Source: SZUA-430 sp044220975
Lineage (GTDB): Bacteria; Pseudomonadota; Alphaproteobacteria; Micropepsales; Micropepsaceae
Assembly: GCA_044220975.1 (NCBI GenBank)
Contig: JBGAPZ010000007.1
Coordinates: 48,675 to 112,674, forward strand
Direction: 5' to 3'
DNA: 64,000 nucleotides
Positions 60,201-64,000 of the stretch are shown here, piece by piece. How positions within the stretch are numbered: the stretch's first letter is position 1; each line of letters opens with the position of its first letter. Position numbers and translations under genes: made by a program. Below the pieces are notes generated by a model. That model was given only the letters and a program-made list of their open reading frames with translations. It did no database searches and was not told where the DNA came from.

Positions 60201-60599
60201 GTCGCCGTCGAGTGCGAAGCCGTACAGGCCGCCGTCCAGCGTGCCGCTATTTGAAAAGCCCCCGTCGACCTGCGAGTTTGCCTGAATCGAAATCGCATTG
60301 TTTGCGGCCAACATCTGGCCGACGTTTGTTATCGCCCCGGCGAGGTAGCTGCTGTCGACCACAAGCGCGTCGGTCGGCGCACTCATATTAAGGCCATTGT
60401 AGAAGCTGTCGCCATTCGCATCGGCGTAGACCGTCGCGTTTGTGTCGATCAGAACCCAATCGGTTTGAGTGTTGACGATCGCGTCACTGGGCAGCGGGCC
60501 CGAGACGGTTTGCGATGCCATGGCCGGGCTGGCCGCACCGAGCGCCGCAATGACGGCCAACGATGCACCGGACAATAATTTGGCCGAACGAGTACGCAT
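57288..60599 (-). CDS. Autotransporter (type Va) with Gly/Asn-rich repeat passenger
   Basis: 1103 residues with SD GAGGGG before the ATG. The signal peptide is SAKLLSGASLAVIAALGAASPAMA. The passenger (about 30-790) is built of irregular 20-25-residue repeats such as GGITNDGTI, GNIVNNATGTIGADNTG and GDIVNNGTIYGRGSSG, which should fold as a right-handed beta-helix. A short linker with ETIYNAGGYSADF leads to the beta-barrel domain (about 820-1103, from GGMSIWGRGYGSW), which ends in ATW. The passenger is carried to the cell surface and probably acts in adhesion or biofilm. No protease motif is seen. A paralogue lies just upstream. Confidence 0.92.
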   Translation of the reverse strand: MRTRSAKLLSGASLAVIAALGAASPAMASQTVSGPLPSDAIVNTQTDWVLIDTNATVYADANGDSFYNGLNMSAPTDALVVDSSYLAGAITNVGQMLAANNAISIQANSQVDGGFSNSGTLDGGLYGFALDGDSSLDNGFLNDGTILGGSAAVLLGVNSDINGGLTNNGLISGAIGIDMSGAAFELRGGIVNNEDAVIVGTSTAAIQVSGAGAQLKGGITNDGTIQGQNSANGIELTNGTIAGGITNNEGALIEVTGTSATAIAISGATFNGDITNSGRILGENTSSLGIVLTGATVFTGNIVNNATGTIGADNTGVSVGGTSFTGNVTNAGTIVSAIGDGIGAYATTFTGTITNNALIDGGNDGIQVGAGTFLGDIVNNGTIYGRGSSGIYVDATTAFTGNITNTGVISASSGNGIGIGATVPVIGAITNAATGTITGLINGIMVDGSVTGGITNAGTIVGQTGAGIDLSAAGAGHTITQTAGLIRGGSGAIVATALNLQNTQADVFNGDGGTLDGDVTGDAAGNDDFIMHASGTFSYLRGTATGLDQFDMQGSGTAVIGGALRGSTGTGVTITAASMTHSGTGTVYLDDDTIVNLTGNYTQTAGTLEFQLTSDTTPGAYGVINVGGTANLGGNIAAYIQGDTFASIGGDTFVYQNVILGTTAGTFTNAGTIDTNSIFFGGVATVNASDVDITLTRQGFSTALALTSLSQNQITVGNTLETIYNAGGYSADFTDLFNYLLSIPAGSEAEVARVYDDLSGSEHASLQEAGLRVTQGFNDAVGARLDDLRGSGGGSAMAEVALRRYADATPPNVASDSPHRPMGMRGGMSIWGRGYGSWTESDGDAEAAGYNQDTGGFAGGLDFAVDNRWNIGGAIGWSSTDVEFDTLRDSADIDTFQFAGYGAYNAQTWYADAQIGFGFHDISATRLIDVTLNPPVVASSNYDANAFGIRTEAGVIYDSGRIDFSPFLGLGYASTSTDGFVESGAGAFDLLVADSDADSLTTTLGLRLSGAWAAGGVRLVPVAEIAWRHEFMDDNQAFSAAFLEDPATQFQIISAEQARDTIVANLGLGAEISKSVTVFLDYNALFSSTMNTHAASAGLRATW

Positions 60600-60642
60600 G
60601 CAATTCCCCTCGCGTTAACATCTTGATGCTCGGGGATATGCC

Positions 60643-60670
60643 CGGCCGCGCTCTGCCCGGAGCGCGGCCG
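60643..60670. repeat. 11-base-pair hairpin flanked by direct repeats before autotransporter 1
   Basis: Perfect arms CGGCCGCGCTC and GAGCGCGGCCG around a 6-base loop, 44-71 bases before the autotransporter 1 start. TCGGGGATA occurs on each side (near 60630 and 60700), facing the same way. It may shape the 5' leader or be a protein-binding region. The gap 60600-60873 otherwise holds only GTGATC-GGAA-GATCAC at 60791-60806 and the terminator of the next gene. Confidence 0.55.
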
Positions 60671-60809
60671 ACCCACCGCCAGTCGAAACATCGTCACGTT
60701 CGGGGATAGGTGGTTAATCCTACCAAGGTCTTAATCGCGTTCGGCGGCATTGGGATTTCGCTAAGAAGTTGGTTCTTCTGACCGCGCAATGTGATCGGAA
60801 GATCACAAA

Positions 60810-60843
60810 AATGACGAAGGGCGGCCGCGATGGCCGCCCTTCG
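60810..60843 (-). terminator. Terminator after autotransporter 2
   Basis: Perfect 12-base arms CGAAGGGCGGCC and GGCCGCCCTTCG around GCGAT. On the minus strand it is followed by TCATTTTT. It shares the GGGCGGCC/GGCCGCCC stem core with the terminator of autotransporter 1. Confidence 0.85.
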
Positions 60844-60873
60844 TACAGGCGATGGAACAGGTGATTCGCAGGC

Positions 60874-63800
60874 TTACCAGGTGAAGCGGACGCCGCCCGA
60901 AGCGTTGGTGAGCGATGCGTCTGCATTGTACTGGCCGTTGACGTCGAAGAAGACTTCGAAGTTCGTCGTCACGCCGAACGTCGCACCGCTGGAGATGACA
61001 AGGCTGTCGGCCTTCACCTGCGAGGAGACGATCGACATTACGACCGACGGATCGTCGATGAACGCGGCCGAGAAGGACGAATTGTCGTCCATGAACTCGT
61101 GGCGCCAACCGATCTTGAAGTCCGGCACGACCGGCGTCTTGGCCATCATCCACTGACCTGACGCACGCAAAGCCAAGGTCGTCGACAGGCTTTCTCCGTC
61201 GGCGCCGTTCACGATCAAGGCGTAACCCGTCGTGCTGCTTTCGGTGAAGCTGTCGGCGCTGGAGTCGATATAGGCGACGGCGACCGATGGCTGCATGTTC
61301 ACGCGACCCAAGCGCCAGATCGCTCCGAGTTCACCGTTAACCGACCACGCGGACGCGTTGTAGCTTGCGGTCGCGATGTCGGAGCCCGCGGGCGCCGGCA
61401 GATCGATCGAGCGCAGCGTGCCGATGTCGTGCCAGGCGTAGCTTCCCTGGCCGTCGAGGTAGAAGCGACCGAAACCGTACGAACCGAACAGGTTGACCTG
61501 CCAAGATTCGATATCGGCCGTATCAGGCGACGCGTCGAACACCACGTCCGACGTCGCGTAGGCAGCCGAGGCGCCGATCGTCGTGTTCGGGCTTGTTGCC
61601 ATGTCGACACCGACGATGCCGCCTTGCGAGTCGTGGTCGTAGCCGGATGCGTCCGCATCGGTATCGACGTTGATCTCGTTCTCGAAGGCGCGACCCCAGA
61701 CCGACCATCCGCTGGCGCCGCGGCTCATACCTTGGCTGCCGCGCAGACCCGACGTTGTGGCGTCAGAGGCAATGGCGACAGCTTGAGCGTAGCGTTGGCC
61801 CGGTGTGCCGGACATGCGTACACCGTCTTCGCTGAGAAGGACGGCGTCCAGACGCTCACGCACGAGGCCATTTATCGAGTTGGTCAAGTTCTGCACCGCT
61901 TGACCGACTTGCGCGTGTTGCGAGCCGGACAGCTCGATCAGCATGCCTTGCGCTTCCGCCGCAGTGGAGGCGGAGAACAAAGCCTCGATCGCATCCTGCA
62001 AGTCAGGCGAGTAGCCGCCTGCCACGTAGATTGTTTCGAGCGCGTTGCCGACGGCTTGCTGATTGTGCGACTCGGCCACAGAACGTCGCCAGTGCCAGAC
62101 GATTGAGAAGTAAGTCGACCGTCCCGTCGCCGTCATACTGCGCCGAGCCGGTGAAGAACGGGGACGACGTCAGAATGGTCGCGGAGTTTGCGAACGTTCC
62201 GGTGAGCGTGCCGGCGGTGATCACGTCGTTATAGACGAGCGTGGTCGTGGTCAGCAGCGGAGCCGCTGCCATTGTGACCGGATCGATGAACGCACCAACG
62301 TTAGCACCTGTGATTGTGCCGGCTGCCGTCGAGATAAGGCCCGCGTCTTCGACGCCTCCAGGCAAGCTCACGTGGAACTCGATGAGGTCGCCGGTGTCGA
62401 CGTAGAGGTCGTTCAATGTGATCGTCGTGTCGTCGTCGAGATAGAATTGTGCGCCGGTGCCGTTGCCATACATGTGATCGGCAGTGACGGTGACGCCTGC
62501 TCCATCGACACCGCGCGCGTCGCTACCGAGAACAAAGAGACCCGTGCCGTCGTTGTCGAGGTGATAGATTCCCGTCGCCGTGCCGCTGGCGTAAGCGAAC
62601 GTGCCTGAGCCGCTGGCGCTGAAATCGTCAACGCCGTCCGCGAGAATGTCACCTGCCACGACACCGCCCCGGCCGACGAAACTATCGGTGTCGCCGTTGA
62701 CCAAGTTGAGCGCGACGGGACCGGTGATCGAGCCCGCGGTTTGCGTGATCGTGTGATCGGCCGTGGCGCCGGTCATGTCGATGCCGGTGACGGTGGCTGT
62801 GATGTCGCCTGAGTTGAAGATGCCGCCGACGACCTGGCCGTCGATGTTGATGCCGACCGCGGGGTCGATGCTGTTGGTGTTCGTCAGCGCACCCTGGACG
62901 ACGCCATTGATATAGATGCCGTTGGAGCCCGCCGTGATTTTGCCGTCGTTGGTTACGTCACCGGTGATGGTACCGTTCAACACGATGCCGTTGTTTGTGC
63001 CGTTGAGATTGCTGGTGTTTGTCACCGAGCCATCGATCAAAGCGGCGGTCAGGGCGATCGCCGTCGAGCCGGTGATGTCGCCGTTGTTTGTTATGTCACC
63101 GGCGATCGTCCCGGTGCCGACCATGATGATGCCTTGGTTGCTGGCCGTGATCGCACCGTCGTTCAGGACGCTGCCGTTAAAGTCCGTGCCGGTCCAGCTG
63201 AAGCCGGCGCCGCCTGCGGTGATAACGCCGTCGGCGTCGTTGACGAAGTCACCGCCAATATCCGAGCCGAATACTCCAACGCCAACGCCGTTTGCCGCCG
63301 AAACCGTGCCGCTGTTCGTAATGCCGCCCGTGAACGTCGCGCCGGCTATGACGATGCCCGCCGAGTCGCCTTGGATCGTGCCGGTGTTCGCGATGCCGCC
63401 TGCGAACGTCCCGCCGAAGAGGCCGACCGCTGTGCCGCTGGTGCCGGTTGCGGAGATCACGCCGGAGTTGGTGAGCCCGTTCTGCACCGACCCGGCGATC
63501 ATCAAAATGCCGATGCCGCTGGTCGCGTTGGCGCTAATGTTGCCCTGGTTGTCAATGCCGCCGGCCAACGTGCCGCCAGCGATTACGATCGCTGCACCGC
63601 TGGACGTTGTCGCCGTGATGTTGCCGGTGCTCTGATTGAGAATCTGCCCGGCGACTGTCGCACCGTTTAGGACGATGCCGGCGTCCGAACCAGAGATAAC
63701 GCCCGAGTTGTCGATGTTGCCGGTAAGCGTGCCGCCGCTTAGACGTATCGCCGTCGCTGTTCCCGCGAAACTCGCAGAGATCGTGCCTGAGGCTTGGTTG

Positions 63801-64000
63801 ATGATAGATCCGGCGATGACACCGCTCGTCAGGTTGATGCCGACGGCGGACCCTGCGCTGCCCGCACCAATCACACCGCTGTTGTCGATGTTGCCGACCA
63901 GCGCTCCAGTTGTGTTGATGAGGACAGCATTCGCATTGCTGGCAAAGAACGCGAGGATCGTTCCTGTATTGTTGATGGCGCCATCGGCGACCGTTGCGGA
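60874..64000 (-). pseudogene. Second autotransporter, frameshifted near 62080 and cut by the window edge
   Basis: Two frames together make one autotransporter. The passenger frame runs from the window edge (open at 64000) to 62003, with repeats such as GDITNNGDITG and GGITNSGTV. The translocator frame (62136-60874) holds the linker NALETIYVAGGYSPDL and the beta-barrel from GWSVWGRAFENE to the terminal RFTW. Alignment with autotransporter 1 puts the break at LALATF/VAESHNQQAVGN, base 62078-62084. One extra base (GTTCTGTGG instead of GTTCGTGG on the minus strand) explains it. As written, the passenger would end in junk after 12 residues and not reach the surface. A sequencing error or programmed shift is not excluded. 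Confidence 0.85.

Noticed and set aside
57288..64000. CRISPR array or tandem DNA repeats in the autotransporter region
   Set aside because: The repetitive look comes from degenerate protein repeats (GxIxNxGxI). Units vary in length and sequence and there is no constant repeat with unique spacers.

Overview
The window is a GC-rich chromosomal segment that reads as an alphaproteobacterium. Four things point that way: a C4-type 5-aminolevulinate synthase (hemA), a hisG-hisZ-hisS operon with an alphaproteobacterial-type HisRS, a tRNA-His with no encoded G-1 and with A73/U72, and many alphaproteobacterial-style outer-membrane, PQQ and autotransporter genes. Genes are tightly packed, often with 1-4 base stop/start overlaps. 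I see no phage, integrase, transposase or CRISPR array. The genus cannot be fixed from the sequence alone.

Layout. 1-847: start of a DsbD/ScsB-like protein, cut by the left edge. 981-5430: MDR oxidoreductase, two overlapping membrane class III nucleotide cyclases, a small membrane protein and a GNAT. 5427-7384: SdpR-like repressor, SdpI-like membrane protein and exported alpha/beta hydrolase, led by a clear promoter/operator. 7416-13719: acyl-CoA/lipid genes (thiolase, thioesterases, dienoyl-CoA-isomerase-like crotonase), a haloalkane dehalogenase and a degenerate aldo/keto reductase. 13878: tRNA-Phe. 14042-18648: M13 metallopeptidase divergent from a MarR regulator, a DUF2332 protein and an EamA transporter with an internal deletion. 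19069-25053: five-gene operon (MFS, class III aminotransferase, glutamine-synthetase-like ligase, VOC protein, FAD monooxygenase), probably catabolic. 25156-27883: cytochrome c, AGPS-like flavoprotein, GNAT. 27895-31610: hisS-hisZ-hisG with a structured leader. 31623-36452: PQQ alcohol dehydrogenase, then a Spy-like protein/response regulator/histidine kinase operon. 36675-45922: secF, TauE/SafE exporter, VOC/DUF1905/ArsR set, outer-membrane barrel, methyltransferase, AMP-dependent ligase, serine hydrolase, GntR. 45986-49402: hemA with two FNR-like boxes, thiolase, NTF2-like protein, tRNA-His. 49592-57234: second barrel, phosphatase, epoxide-hydrolase-like protein, TetR/MaoC pair, TPR-methyltransferase, secreted cysteine protein, vWA lipoprotein. 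57288-64000: two paralogous autotransporters on the minus strand; the second is broken by a frameshift and runs off the right edge.

Most of the window is ordinary housekeeping and accessory metabolism. The most interesting points are the asymmetric tandem cyclases (the second has lost the purine-selecting Lys and the transition-state Arg but keeps both metal Asp), the matched HisRS/tRNA-His pair, the SdpR/SdpI unit with an operator lying over a leaderless promoter, the FNR-like boxes before hemA, the aminotransferase without a normal start codon, and the frameshifted autotransporter.
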